DNA from: Lentzea albidocapillata
GTDB lineage: Bacteria; Actinomycetota; Actinomycetes; Mycobacteriales; Pseudonocardiaceae
Assembly: GCF_000719115.1 (NCBI RefSeq)
Contig: NZ_JOEA01000009.1
Location: forward strand, 372,001 to 436,000
DNA length: 64,000 bases
Direction of reading: 5' to 3'
Shown: piece after piece, positions 41,360 to 50,267 of the stretch
Layout of the letters: the number at the start of each line of letters is the position of its first letter
Position numbering within the stretch: position 1 is the stretch's first letter
The notes under the pieces: model-generated
Databases searched by the model: none
The model's input: the letters and a program-made list of their open reading frames with translations, nothing else
What the model was told of the DNA's origin: nothing
Made by a program: the position numbers and the translations under genes

Positions 41360-42223
41360 TCAGCCGCTTGTTCTCGCTGGGTTCGCGTTGTGCTTGGGAT
41401 GACAGTTGGGACATGCCTGAACACGACCGTCGTCGCGTTGGATCAACCTGCGGTGCGGTTCGGGGCCGTCGCAAGTTCCACACCATTCGGGCCGGGCAAT
41501 GGAAGTCCGGCCGTGCGTGGGCTTGGGCGGCAGGTTCCGCAGTCGCGAATGGATCACGGCTATCGGGGAGCGGGCGCTGTGAAGGTTCTCCGCCAGGTGC
41601 CGGAGGATCTGGTCGGGTTCGTGTCCTGCCGCCAGGGAATCCCGGACTTTGAGTTCCAGGGCTCTCTGGTCCTGATGCGAAATCGGTGCAACGGCATGGA
41701 TTTTGTCGATGATTCCCGCTGCTGCTCTTGCTGACTCAGTCGTTGCCGCGTCGTCGGTGTCGCCAGGGTGAGCGCGAGATGCTGGGGACGGGGAGAGGGC
41801 TGTGTGGGACGGGTTGGGGGACATAGCTGTGTCGTGGCTGCGGTGGTCAAGCACTGTCGCCCCTGGGGTGGCGCCGGTGTCACGGGTGACAGATTGTCCG
41901 GGGTGGCGTTCTGCCGGGAGTGTGTCGTCGTCATCTGCGGTCCTCGATGATGGGCTGACAAGAAGTTCCAGGTCGATGGTGTATCGGTTGCTGCGTCGGC
42001 CGCCGCCTGGCTCGATGGCGACAAGACCTGCTGAGCTGAGGCGCTGGAGGAGTCGCTGGACTGTTCGCTTGTTCAGCCTGGTCTTGCGGGCGAGGGTGTC
42101 GATGGAAGGCCATGCATCCGTGCCGAGATCATTTGCCTGATCGGCGATCGCCAGAAGCAGGAGAAGCTCGTTGCCTGCCACGGGTGCGTACTCCCAGGCG
42201 AGTGTCACAACTTTGATACTCAT
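41360..42223 (-). CDS. winged-helix replication-type protein with C-terminal zinc motif
   Basis: The 287-residue protein starts at ATG 42223. The first 85 residues are a winged-helix domain (WPSIDTLARKTRLNKRTVQR, LLQRLSSAGLVAIEPGGGRR) of the kind found in plasmid and phage replication or partition regulators. A low-complexity Ser/Thr/Pro/Asp-rich linker follows (about residues 90-170). The C-terminus has WCGTCDGPEP and ACPNCHP, four cysteines that could bind zinc. Lying between the excisionase and the HTH regulator, it is probably part of the element's maintenance module. The function is not established. Confidence 0.78.
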   Translation of the reverse strand: MSIKVVTLAWEYAPVAGNELLLLLAIADQANDLGTDAWPSIDTLARKTRLNKRTVQRLLQRLSSAGLVAIEPGGGRRSNRYTIDLELLVSPSSRTADDDDTLPAERHPGQSVTRDTGATPGATVLDHRSHDTAMSPNPSHTALSPSPASRAHPGDTDDAATTESARAAAGIIDKIHAVAPISHQDQRALELKVRDSLAAGHEPDQILRHLAENLHSARSPIAVIHSRLRNLPPKPTHGRTSIARPEWCGTCDGPEPHRRLIQRDDGRVQACPNCHPKHNANPARTSG

Positions 42224-42269
42224 TCTGCTCGATTTCGTTGATTGCGGATGTGATCACGTCAATCGTCGG

Positions 42270-42515
42270 CTACTGGTTGGACAGCCACTCTCTAACCAGA
42301 TGAGGTTCGTATCGAACATGTTTGCCATACCGTCGCCACGGCGGCCCTGTGTTATCGCTACGCCACTTTTGTAGTGTCTTTTTGGGTATTTTCAAGAAAG
42401 CTGCGACCTCGTTGGGATCCCATAGTGGCTCGGCGTACTTCAGCGATCGAATCGCCGATGTCTCGCTGCCCGGTCGACTCCCGCTCTTCGAAGTGGGGTT
42501 ATGGCCTGTGTTCAC
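42270..42515 (-). CDS. xis: excisionase-like MerR/HTH_17 protein
   Basis: The 81-residue protein starts at GTG 42515, with GGGAG about ten bases upstream. The segment PLWDPNEVAAFLKIPKKTLQ followed by KWRSDNTGPPWRRYGKHVRY is the typical excisionase/HTH_17 domain (helix-turn-helix, wing, conserved W and Y). Such small proteins bend DNA at att sites and set the direction of integrase. The gene order int, HTH regulator, replication-type protein, xis, all on the minus strand, is usual for actinobacterial integrative elements. Confidence 0.85.
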   Translation of the reverse strand: MNTGHNPTSKSGSRPGSETSAIRSLKYAEPLWDPNEVAAFLKIPKKTLQKWRSDNTGPPWRRYGKHVRYEPHLVREWLSNQ

Positions 42516-42760
42516 CTGTTGACTCCCGTCTCGTCTCGGTTGAAGCCCGAGGTTAGGAGTCGAAGGTCGTCGGCCGCTCGGGCAAACGGAGCGGCTACTG
42601 GACGAAGTGCGGCGCGTCGGCGTGTGCGTTCACCCGAGCAACTGCCAGGGCCGTGGGGCTCTTGTGGGCGCGCAGACGCCGCTACGCCACGGCGTCAATC
42701 GCGCTCCGTGGAATGGACGGCCAAGAAGCGGGGTCCAGCCAAATCTCATCCAGCACGATT

Positions 42761-42780
42761 ACTTCAGTGTTTACTGAAGT
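42761..42780. terminator. hairpin downstream of the 42819-43367 gene
   Basis: ACTTCAGT and ACTGAAGT form a perfect 8-bp stem with a GTTT loop, 39 bases beyond the stop of the leftward gene. It lies in an otherwise gene-free stretch (42516-42818) in which I see nothing else. Confidence 0.4.
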
Positions 42781-42818
42781 TAAGCCGCCACCTTGCACCG
42801 GGAACAAACCACGCGGGA

Positions 42819-43367
42819 CTAAGACATGCCGCCTCGACGACTCGAGCCAGCTGCTCCTGCGCCAACTGGTTCGCCAAGGGGAAGGACTGCCCCATCGGGT
42901 AGGCCATCTCGGAGCATCCGGTAGTCGTCGAGGTGAGCGTCGTGGACGAGGCGCGCGTCGCCAAGGATCCCGTCGAACGCTTCGACGTAAGCCGCCGAGA
43001 ACGGGATGCCCAGGTACGCCAGGCCGCGCGTGCCGGGCCAGGTGCTGTCGTGGACGTTGCCGGCGTCATCGACGGCCCACGCGTGCGGATAGGCGATGCC
43101 GACGGTCGACAGTGCGAAGCCTTCAACGTAGGTCAGGCAGTGAACGGTCGCGTACGCCGATGCGTTCGCGAAGCACCTTCCTGCGGCGCCGCGGACGTGA
43201 CCAGGTGGAAGCTCGGTTGGGACTCCCCAGTACCCGGTTTCGAGCACCAGTTCCTCAACGCAGGTGAACAGCCAGGTCCTGGTGCTGGCGAAGGCGGCAT
43301 GGATCTCAACCTGAGTCGAGAGCCAATCGACCAGATGTGACTGGTGAGCCTCGCGTTGTACAGACAC
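42819..43367 (-). CDS. hypothetical protein with Cys/His/Asp pattern
   Basis: The 182-residue protein starts at GTG 43367. It contains CFANASAYAT near residue 65, LTYVEGFA, HAWAVDDAGNVHDSTWPG near residue 94, and YLGIPF, an ordered Cys, His and Asp pattern that recalls transglutaminase-like or NlpC-like papain folds. No family name can be given with certainty. The last 15 residues are Gly/Ala/Arg rich and probably disordered. It stands alone, with about 300 gene-free bases on its 3' side. Confidence 0.7.
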   Translation of the reverse strand: MSVQREAHQSHLVDWLSTQVEIHAAFASTRTWLFTCVEELVLETGYWGVPTELPPGHVRGAAGRCFANASAYATVHCLTYVEGFALSTVGIAYPHAWAVDDAGNVHDSTWPGTRGLAYLGIPFSAAYVEAFDGILGDARLVHDAHLDDYRMLRDGLPDGAVLPLGEPVGAGAAGSSRRGGMS

Positions 43368-43637
43368 CCGGTGATCGTCCCAAACGTCGTTGCGCCTTGG
43401 TACATCGCCGCGTCTGACTGGTTTCTCGTCCGCTCAGGTCTTCTGTATCTCGTTCACGTGGGCCGTAGCGGGCCCACAGGGCCGTGAGGTGTCAAGGCGT
43501 CCGATGTCCTCCAAGTCACCGACTCCGGCTTCATCGCATCCGGCGACAGTCCACTTAGTCCTTGTGCTTGTGGTTTCAACGCGGGTTTAGCACCCGCGCC
43601 CGTCGCATATCCATCTCACGCTCGTAGGGGAATCAAG

Positions 43638-44294
43638 ATGAGCATCGTCGTACCCAAGGCCGACCCGGTTCTTGCCGAACTCGCCGCGTCCGTCGGAGAG
43701 CAGGGCTCGTTCTCGTGTGGTCAGAGGATCTTCACGCAAGGAGATGCCGGACATCAGCTCTACATCATCCAGTCGGGCATGGTGAAGATCGGCCGCTGCA
43801 CCGCGGATGGCAGGGAACACCTGCTGTCGATCTGCGGACCGGCCGACATGTTCGGCGAGCTGTCGGTGTTCGATCCAGGACCTCGTGCCTCCACTGCAAC
43901 GGCGGTGACCAACGTGAGTGCCGTGAGCGTGGGGCGCACTGCGTTGCGCAAGCGGATCAACGCTCATCCCGAACTCGGGGAGTACATGCTGCGCGTTGTC
44001 GCGCGTCGGGTCCGGCGCTCCAACAACATGGTTGGCGACGCGATCTTTGCGGATGTTCCTCGACGTGTGGCCAGGGTGCTGCTGGAGCTCGCGATGCGCT
44101 TCGGTGAGTCCGGCAGGTCCGGCATGCAGCTCGACCACGAGCTGTCTCAGGAGGAGATCGCCCAGTACATCGGTGCTCGGCGGGAGAGCGTCAACAAGGT
44201 GCTCTCGAACTTCGCCCGACGCGGCTGGTTGGAAGTCGGCCACAAGAGCGTGTTGATCCGCGACCCAGCGCGTCTTGCTCGGCTCGCTCGTTAG
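43638..44294 (+). CDS. CRP/FNR-family regulator, CRP (Rv3676) type
   Basis: The 218-residue protein starts at ATG 43638, after AGGGGAA. Residues 20-130 form the cyclic-nucleotide-binding domain; the phosphate-binding cassette FGELSVFDPGPRASTATAVT (about 73-92) keeps the Glu and Arg used for cAMP. The C-terminal HTH is SQEEIAQYIGARRESVNKVL, followed by FARRGWLEV. It looks much like M. tuberculosis Crp (Rv3676). A chromosomal-type global regulator on a mobile element is unusual and could link transfer genes to host cAMP. Confidence 0.87.
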   Translation: MSIVVPKADPVLAELAASVGEQGSFSCGQRIFTQGDAGHQLYIIQSGMVKIGRCTADGREHLLSICGPADMFGELSVFDPGPRASTATAVTNVSAVSVGRTALRKRINAHPELGEYMLRVVARRVRRSNNMVGDAIFADVPRRVARVLLELAMRFGESGRSGMQLDHELSQEEIAQYIGARRESVNKVLSNFARRGWLEVGHKSVLIRDPARLARLAR

Positions 44295-44527
44295 GTCGAG
44301 CGCATACGAGCCACCGTCGGTGGCATCGCTACTTCTCCCTTCCCGCAGTCCTACACATTGCGCCTCTGTGGATCGTCCTATAAGGACTGTTTGTCTGCAA
44401 GGCGGGCTACCGAACTCCGGCTACTCGCGGTTGCAACTGCGCGAGCGGCGCGAACGGCAGGAGTGTCAAGCTCCTTGTGTCGACGAGAACCCTGTCCTGC
44501 AACACTTCATGGAAGACACGGCAAATC

Positions 44528-45058
44528 ATGCTTTCCGTTGTGCTGAACCATGACGATGTCGAGGCGTTCGGCGCGGCTGAAACCGTGCTGCTGAAGAGAC
44601 AAGGACGCCGCTTCTACCTGTCGCTCGCTCTCGAGCTGGATCTTCGCAGCGTGGCCAGGGGAGTGACAGCACGAGAGGAGGAGTTGTTCAACCTTCGTCT
44701 GAGCGAACAGGGACAGCGGGTACGCGTCATCGCGGCCGTAGGGGAGATGTTCGGAACTGAGCATGGAAGTCTCGCCTCGTGGTCGCTGATCGATCATCCC
44801 GATGCGACGGGACATCTAGCGCTGTCGTGTGCGCAGAGCGACTCTCGCTGGAAGACCGTGGCGCAGATCGTTCGTCCAGGCGACGGAATCGGCCTTCGAT
44901 TCATCGGCAACACGCAGCCACATCTGCTGCTCAGTCGCGGCCAGGTTCGTGACGAGGTTGAGTTCGAGATCCGTAGGCGAACGAAGACGTTCACATTCCT
45001 GCTGGGCGTCACAGTCGGGCCACCGGACATCGCCCAAACAGTGCGTCACGAGGCATAG
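44528..45058 (+). CDS. hypothetical protein of the mobile element
   Basis: The protein has 176 residues if started at ATG 44528, which follows GGAAGA; an in-frame start at 44477 is possible. It mixes basic and hydrophobic segments (LLKRQGRRFYLSLALELDL, PHLLLSRGQVRDEVEFEIRR) without membrane or zinc motifs. I do not recognise the family. It lies on the same strand between the CRP-like and DprA-like genes. Coding potential is moderate. Confidence 0.6.
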   Translation: MLSVVLNHDDVEAFGAAETVLLKRQGRRFYLSLALELDLRSVARGVTAREEELFNLRLSEQGQRVRVIAAVGEMFGTEHGSLASWSLIDHPDATGHLALSCAQSDSRWKTVAQIVRPGDGIGLRFIGNTQPHLLLSRGQVRDEVEFEIRRRTKTFTFLLGVTVGPPDIAQTVRHEA

Positions 45059-45282
45059 CGGGACTTGCCGATGGGCGGTGCCGACGACTGTCGATCGTGC
45101 ACTGTGACAACAGGATGAACGCCGTTCGGTTACTGGAAAGGGACTCCAGTTCGAGCCTGGCGCTCAGGTTCAGGCCCAGCCGTCGTGAGGCACGACCTCA
45201 CGTTCCAGTTCGACGCTATAAGCGTGTGCTGGTCGATCGTCGGACGAAGTACATCAATCGCACCAAACCCAATGGAGTCAAA

Positions 45283-46284
45283 GTGATTTCAGCAAGTCAG
45301 CCGACCGACGCTGTCCTCCTGGCCAGGGCGCACCTGTCCCTGGTAGCTGGATCCTGCGTCGGCGAACAGGCGGACCTGACCGCACTGTCTGCCCTAGTCG
45401 CCGAAGTCGGTCCAATCGAGGCGTCGAACAGGATCAGTTCCGGTGACTTCGTGTTCGCCTCGAAGAACGCGATGTCGGGCGGCGGTGCTGTAGGGCTCGC
45501 TCGCCGGCACCTGGAAGAGATCGGACGCTGCGGCGGGAGGCTTGTAGTCCCCGAGGACGCTGAGTGGCCCGGGGAGAGGTTGGCGCCGCCGTCTGAGGGT
45601 GGCCGTCGTGATCGTGGCAGTGGTGAGCCACTCGCGCTCTGGGTCCGCGGGCCTCATTGCCTGTCAGAGTTCCTGGGCAAGGCGGTGGCCGTAACCGGGG
45701 CACGCGCAGCTAGCCCCTACGGTGTCCAGGTAGCGAGTGAGTTCGGATCTGACCTCGCTGCGAATGGCGTCACCGTCGTTGCTGGTGGCGCCTACGGCAT
45801 TGACGAGGCGGCACATCGCGGAGCGCTCACGACCGACGGCCGAACCGTCGCGGTGCTGCCGTGTGGAGTTGACGTGGCGTATCCCGTGGGCAATTCCGTT
45901 CTGCTGGAGCGGATCTCACGCGAGGGACTGTTGATCAGCGAGTACTCGCCGGGAGTCGTGCCTGCACGACAACGTTTCCTGGCGCGGAACCGGATCGTTG
46001 CCGCTTGTAGCGATGGCCTCGTGGTCGTTGAGGCCGGCAGGCGCAGCGGAACCTCCTACACCGCCAGGATCACGGCCGTCCTGGGGCGAGTTGTGATGGC
46101 CGTGCCGGGACCGATCACCTCCGCGACCTCGGTTGGCTGTCTTGAACTGATGCGCGACGGACGCGCGATCCCGGTCGGTTCCACCGAAGACATCCTGAAG
46201 GCCCTGCAGAGCCGCACTGACGGCGTGGGCGGCAATCGAACGATGCCCGCTTCCCAAGCGGTCCGTCCAGAGGCGGCGTCATGA
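45283..46284 (+). CDS. dprA: DprA/Smf-like DNA-binding protein
   Basis: The protein has 333 residues when started at GTG 45283, preceded by GGAG; an in-frame extension to 45097 looks non-coding. The DprA Rossmann core is clear: VTGARAASPYGVQVASEF near residue 135, VVAGGAYGIDEAAHRGAL near residue 158, VLPCGVDVAYPVGN, SEYSPG, and RNRIVAACSDGLVVVEAG. DprA binds single-stranded DNA and loads RecA during natural transformation. On a conjugative element it may protect or process incoming single strands. The next gene overlaps its stop by four bases. Confidence 0.87.
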   Translation: MISASQPTDAVLLARAHLSLVAGSCVGEQADLTALSALVAEVGPIEASNRISSGDFVFASKNAMSGGGAVGLARRHLEEIGRCGGRLVVPEDAEWPGERLAPPSEGGRRDRGSGEPLALWVRGPHCLSEFLGKAVAVTGARAASPYGVQVASEFGSDLAANGVTVVAGGAYGIDEAAHRGALTTDGRTVAVLPCGVDVAYPVGNSVLLERISREGLLISEYSPGVVPARQRFLARNRIVAACSDGLVVVEAGRRSGTSYTARITAVLGRVVMAVPGPITSATSVGCLELMRDGRAIPVGSTEDILKALQSRTDGVGGNRTMPASQAVRPEAAS

Positions 46285-46610
46285 GGTGCGGCCTGGACGT
46301 GCACGTCCACCTCCGCGACTGCTTGCAGTCCTTTCCGCAGCGCGCGGACTCTGATCGTGTGTACGTCATCGAGCTCCACGACACCTTCTTCAAGACTCGC
46401 TGGTCGATCGGCCGCGTCATCGGGTCACCCGGCTACTGGCTCGCACTGATCATCGGTGCGGAGCGCTGGACGCCACCGTTCCCGACACGAACTGCGCTTT
46501 GCACCGCACTGATGATGATTCGCGGCGAGCATGCGGCCAACTGGAAGTTCGATCGACGGCTACCGCTCGATCAGGACTGTCCTCGCGGCTGTGCGGTGCG
46601 GCGCCACTAG
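46281..46610 (+). CDS. small hypothetical protein coupled to dprA
   Basis: The 109-residue protein starts at ATG 46281 in an ATGA overlap with dprA, which supports it being real. It has the segments DSDRVYVIELHDTFFKTRW and PGYWLALIIGAERWTPPF, and two cysteines near the C-terminus. No family is recognised. Translational coupling suggests a role linked to the DprA-like protein. Confidence 0.6.
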   Translation: MRCGLDVHVHLRDCLQSFPQRADSDRVYVIELHDTFFKTRWSIGRVIGSPGYWLALIIGAERWTPPFPTRTALCTALMMIRGEHAANWKFDRRLPLDQDCPRGCAVRRH

Positions 46611-47133
46611 GTGGCGCCTTTCGCCCGGCTCGGTGCGCGCGTTCGACCTCCAGGCACCGCTCATGTCCAGCGGCTCACCGACCTCGATGAGATCGTCAAG
46701 AAGCCGGCCCTGCTCGTCCGGCGCTGCAACGTCCGCGTTCCGCCAAATTGAGTGCATCTCTTTCGTGCCAACACGATTGGCGTAGGAGTGGCGTCCTTGG
46801 TGTCGGCCATGTCAGTCGTGACCGGCTCCCAGCCCAACGGACCATGCAGTCGCAGTTCGAAGCGCTGCGTGAACCATCTGGTTAACCGGACTGCACTGCG
46901 CTCCGAACGCCAGCGGCTGGATGATCCGCGCCGTACAGGCCTTGGTTGCCGCGGTCGGTCCAGAACGCCGTTGTGGTGGCACGCACGCGGCACCGAACTC
47001 CGCGCAATCGCTTGCCAGTCATTCGGATCGACATCTGATCGCGTGATACCCGCATCAAATTTCTCTTTCTGATTAGCGCAGATACCGAGCGCGCCTACGA
47101 ACGAGTGGCGGCTTCTTCCGAAAAGGACAGCTG
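46611..47133. other. gene-free stretch, no convincing gene
   Basis: No frame shows clear coding features on the plus strand. A minus-strand frame (46661-46993) carries the phrase RFELRLHGPLGWEPVTTDMA, which could be the remnant of a gene, but there is no usable start. A Shine-Dalgarno AAAGGA before 47134 belongs to the next gene. Confidence 0.35.
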
Positions 47134-48144
47134 ATGGTAAAGATCAACTGCAAGGACGCCGGGGCGCTGCTTGCCAGCGTGCCGCCCTTGATCGGTTTCA
47201 CTCCGGAGAACTCCCTGGTCTGCTTGGTCTGCAACGAGGGGATCGTGGTCATGACTATGAGGGTCGACCTTCCGGACCCTTCCCAATCTGATGCCTTCGC
47301 TGAACAGATCGCGCAGATGGTCCTCGGACAGGGCGACAACGTCGTCGCGATCGTGTTGGTGTTCGGAGGCGGCGAACTCACATCCACCGGGCAACCTCCG
47401 CACACCGAGGTGATCACCGCACTTCACCGATTCCTGGGCGACGTTCACCTGCCAGACGGGGTCGCGCTCTGGGCCGAGGCCTGCGTGGAAGGTGCGCGCT
47501 GGTGCTGCTACTGCGGCGAATGCGGCATGTCCGGCACGCTCCCAGATCCATCGGCAACCGAGTTGGCTGCTGCGAGCGTCGTGGCTGGGAAGGTGACACA
47601 CGCCAGCCGGGCGGAGCTGGCGAGCTACGTCGAGGCAGCCTCCGAACAGGACCTCGCCCGGAGAGCCGAATTGCTCGGCGGCATGTCCACGACGTGGGCT
47701 TGTTCCTCCCGAGAAGGGCTCACCTTGATCCGGGACGCCGTCGACGCCTCAGCACGAGGCGATCTCCAGGTGGACGACGCCTTCGTCGCACGGATGGCAC
47801 TGGCGTTGGACGATGTTCGGGTCCGTGACGCTTCGTTGTCCTTCGCGACGGACGAGCAGGCCGTGGCCGCTGAGCATCTGTTCTTCACGCTCATCCGGGA
47901 GTGCCCAGCTCCGTACCGTGCTGAGCCTGCAGCCTTGGCAGCGTTTTACGCCTATCTACGGGGAGAAGGAGCGCTCGCCTCGGTGGCGCTGGACGTCGCG
48001 GTTGAGGTTTGTCCGGAACATCAGTTGTCCAGGCTGCTACGCGCTGCTTTCACGGCAGCTATCCCACCTGCAGAGCTTGGCTACCTCGCGCGCCAGGCGG
48101 ACATCGATGCGGCAGTGATCTTCGCGGAGCATGCCGACACGTAG
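47134..48144 (+). CDS. DUF4192-family protein
   Basis: The 336-residue protein starts at ATG 47134 with AAAGGA upstream. The start DAGALLASVPPLIGFTPENS followed by LVCLVC is the hallmark of DUF4192. The second half is largely helical with two regions of Ala/Asp/Glu-rich sequence (ASVALDVAVEVCPEHQLSRL). DUF4192 proteins are common in actinobacteria and have no settled function. It is on the same strand as the dprA and ssb genes of the element. Confidence 0.87.
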   Translation: MVKINCKDAGALLASVPPLIGFTPENSLVCLVCNEGIVVMTMRVDLPDPSQSDAFAEQIAQMVLGQGDNVVAIVLVFGGGELTSTGQPPHTEVITALHRFLGDVHLPDGVALWAEACVEGARWCCYCGECGMSGTLPDPSATELAAASVVAGKVTHASRAELASYVEAASEQDLARRAELLGGMSTTWACSSREGLTLIRDAVDASARGDLQVDDAFVARMALALDDVRVRDASLSFATDEQAVAAEHLFFTLIRECPAPYRAEPAALAAFYAYLRGEGALASVALDVAVEVCPEHQLSRLLRAAFTAAIPPAELGYLARQADIDAAVIFAEHADT

Positions 48145-48426
48145 GCGCGCCTTCCGGTCGGATCGAGCGATCTCGGTCAAGAGCTACCAGAGCGGTGCCA
48201 TCCGCGTTCACCTTCGTCGTCGCGGCATCTGCCGAGCTCTGACGGACTCGAGTTCGGTCGAACGTGCCCTCGATCGAGCGATCCCGTTCACGCAAACCGG
48301 CTACATCGAACAAGTTTCCGGGCCGCAGCGTCTAGCCCGAACCGCGGGATTTCGACGGGTTGAAGCCCGCAACTGTCCACAACAGATCCGCACGGAACGA
48401 AACGACCTATCACGAGAGGATCAGCC

Positions 48427-48801
48427 ATGGCTGGAGAAACGACGATCACGGTGGTCGGGAACCTGACTGCCGACCCGGAACTGCGTTTCACCCAGAGCGG
48501 CGCGGCCGTGACGTCCTTCACGGTCGCCTCCACGCCCCGCAAGTTCGACAAGAATTCGGGCGAGTGGAAGGACGGCGAAGCGCTGTTCCTGCGGTGCAAC
48601 GTGTGGCGGCAGGTCGCCGAGAACGTGGCCGAGTCGCTCACCCGCGGTTCGCGACGGATCGTGGGGGTCTGGCCCAGCGGCCGACGCCGGTGGTTTCGAC
48701 GACGAGCCCTCGTTCTGAACTCTGATTCACCTTCGGGCCCGCCGGCTTGTCGGCGGGCCCGCACTTCTGTCAGATCACGTCCACGCATCGACAACACGTG
48801 A
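48427..48801 (+). pseudogene. ssb: ssb with internal deletion and frameshift
   Basis: The first 78 codons from ATG 48427 encode a normal SSB OB-fold start ([20 protein letters not shown], then [13 protein letters not shown] and [20 protein letters not shown]). After SLTRGSR the sequence jumps to a different frame: bases 48662-48715 read [11 protein letters not shown] followed by FDDEPSF and a stop, which is the SSB acidic C-terminal tail. The rest of the OB fold and the linker are gone, and the frame no longer connects the two parts, so the translated product ends in an unrelated Arg-rich tail at 48801. It is a remnant of a normal ssb; a divergent SSB-like gene at 58680 may replace it. Confidence 0.82.
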
Positions 48802-48862
48802 GCGACGTCCACCAGGCATGCGTGAAGTCTGGGATCGGCAACACATTGATGAGGACAGTCAG

Positions 48863-49075
48863 ATGTACAGGATCAGCGGCATCCGGCAAATCGGCCGTGG
48901 AGAGTACGCACTCCTGCTTGAAGAAGCGTGCACATGGACAGAGGCCCAACGCGCCTTGTCAGACATAGCCGCCCAAGGCTGGGAGAAGATCCGTGTGACT
49001 CCTGGGCAGTTCAGCCAGGAGGCAGAGGAAGCCCATGAATGCGGCTTTTCAGGTGTGTTCGGGGTTCAGGCGTGA
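48863..49075 (+). CDS. small hypothetical protein
   Basis: The 70-residue protein starts at ATG 48863, after GAGGA. It is acidic (EEACTWTEAQRALSDIAAQG, then SQEAEEAHECG), probably helical, and unrecognised. The next gene starts in a GTGA overlap with its stop, which supports both frames. Confidence 0.5.
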   Translation: MYRISGIRQIGRGEYALLLEEACTWTEAQRALSDIAAQGWEKIRVTPGQFSQEAEEAHECGFSGVFGVQA

Positions 49076-49461
49076 CACGGCGCCTGGCGAGGCTGCTCGA
49101 CAGGTTGGTCGATGGCCTCGGGCAGCCCCTGGAAGATCTCGTCCGGGATCGTATCGGCGCTTTGGACGCAGATCCTGGGCCAGACACCTGGAACGCCGCG
49201 TACTCGACATGCCTGAGCAGCTCCGGCTCCCGCCGGACACTGCTGAGCTTCGTGCGATCCGTAGATGCCCGCTGCCCCAACGCGCCGATAGCCGGCTACG
49301 CGATCGACAACCCGGAGCGCTGGAACGGCTACCACCCAAGCCAGCTGACGCTGCGCATCGCACTACGGCATGCAGCTAGCCATATCGAGCAACTTCGCTC
49401 CACCCGAGCCCCACGGTCCCGTTCGCAGGACTGCCCGCCGTTCTGGCCGCCACCTGCGTGA
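49072..49461 (+). CDS. hypothetical protein
   Basis: The 129-residue protein starts at GTG 49072, overlapping the previous stop. It opens with a basic amphipathic helix (VTRRLARLLDRLVDGLGQPL) and ends in a Pro-rich tail. No known domain is seen. The coupled pair 48863/49072 probably forms a small operon within the element. Confidence 0.55.
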   Translation: MTRRLARLLDRLVDGLGQPLEDLVRDRIGALDADPGPDTWNAAYSTCLSSSGSRRTLLSFVRSVDARCPNAPIAGYAIDNPERWNGYHPSQLTLRIALRHAASHIEQLRSTRAPRSRSQDCPPFWPPPA

Positions 49462-49497
49462 CGGTGGCGGCGGCTCGTTTCTTCGAAAGAAGGAGCT

Positions 49498-49908
49498 ATG
49501 CGTGAGTTTCCCGCCACCACTGGTACTTCCGCCTCGGTCCGAACATCATCTTCTCTGCTTCTGCTCGACTTCATCTCGGCGACCTTCGGTTGTCACCGGG
49601 CACAGCGGGGCTTGCAAGTCGTTCGCGCAGAAGCCCCCACTCTTCCTGCGTGGACCGCGGCGTCGGTCGTACTGCTCGACGAGCAGACCCTGACGCTCTG
49701 CCTTCAGCGGAATCTGCCCGCACGCAACGGCATTCTGCTCGTCATCCCAGTCGACTCAGATCGCACACCGTGGTGCGAGGCAGCGCGCATCAGTGTGCAA
49801 GGGATCTACTGCCTTCCTCTCATGCGCCGTCCTCTCGCGACTGTGCTCGAAGCGGCTGACAACGTACTCGCTGTCGTCGGATCAGAGAGCTTCTCAGGGC
49901 GCCTCTAG
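49498..49908 (+). CDS. orphan Ssd/CpaE N-terminal-like protein
   Basis: The 136-residue protein starts at ATG 49498, after GAAGGAG. The pattern APTLPAWTAASVVLLDEQTL, RNGILLVIPVD, WCEAARISVQGIYCLPLMRR resembles the receiver-like N-terminal domain of the Ssd/CpaE septum-site proteins encoded beside tad-type secretion genes, but the ATPase half is missing. It could be a truncated copy or a dedicated small domain. Evidence is pattern-level only. Confidence 0.5.
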   Translation: MREFPATTGTSASVRTSSSLLLLDFISATFGCHRAQRGLQVVRAEAPTLPAWTAASVVLLDEQTLTLCLQRNLPARNGILLVIPVDSDRTPWCEAARISVQGIYCLPLMRRPLATVLEAADNVLAVVGSESFSGRL

Positions 49909-50267
49909 TTTGCTTGTTCACCGCCCTGCTGGCAATGAACGAAAGATCCAGTGTAGAGGGCCGAACATTCGATGCTGGCTCAGTAAGGACAAGAAAGTCC
50001 TTCCTGTTAGCAACAGTTCAGGATTCTCTGCGACATCGGATCGACCGACGCGTCGCATCCACAACGAGGTGTCGTGCTGTCTTGCGTCGGCATAGCCACT
50101 GCGCCAGGCAGTACCGGCCCCTTCGTGGCGGGCCAGGAGGCCCGATCGCCGCGTCTGGTCGCCAACTCTCATTGAACACCCAGCCGCTTCGCCGCCGGGA
50201 GCACGGTTCCCGCGCTCATGACTAGTCCTCGTCCTCCCAGCCTGCCCACAGGGAAAGTAGGTACCTC
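49909..50267. other. gene-free stretch
   Basis: No coding frame with a plausible start and family features is seen on either strand. It is a little less G+C rich than the catabolic island. A Shine-Dalgarno-like AAGTAGG precedes the GTG start at 50268. Confidence 0.35.

Noticed and set aside
46661..46993. A minus-strand frame with a protein-like stretch
   Set aside because: No convincing start codon or family; kept only as a note on the gene-free stretch.
48374..48386. A DnaA-box-like CTGTCCACA upstream of the ssb remnant
   Set aside because: A single imperfect match without neighbouring boxes does not support an origin.
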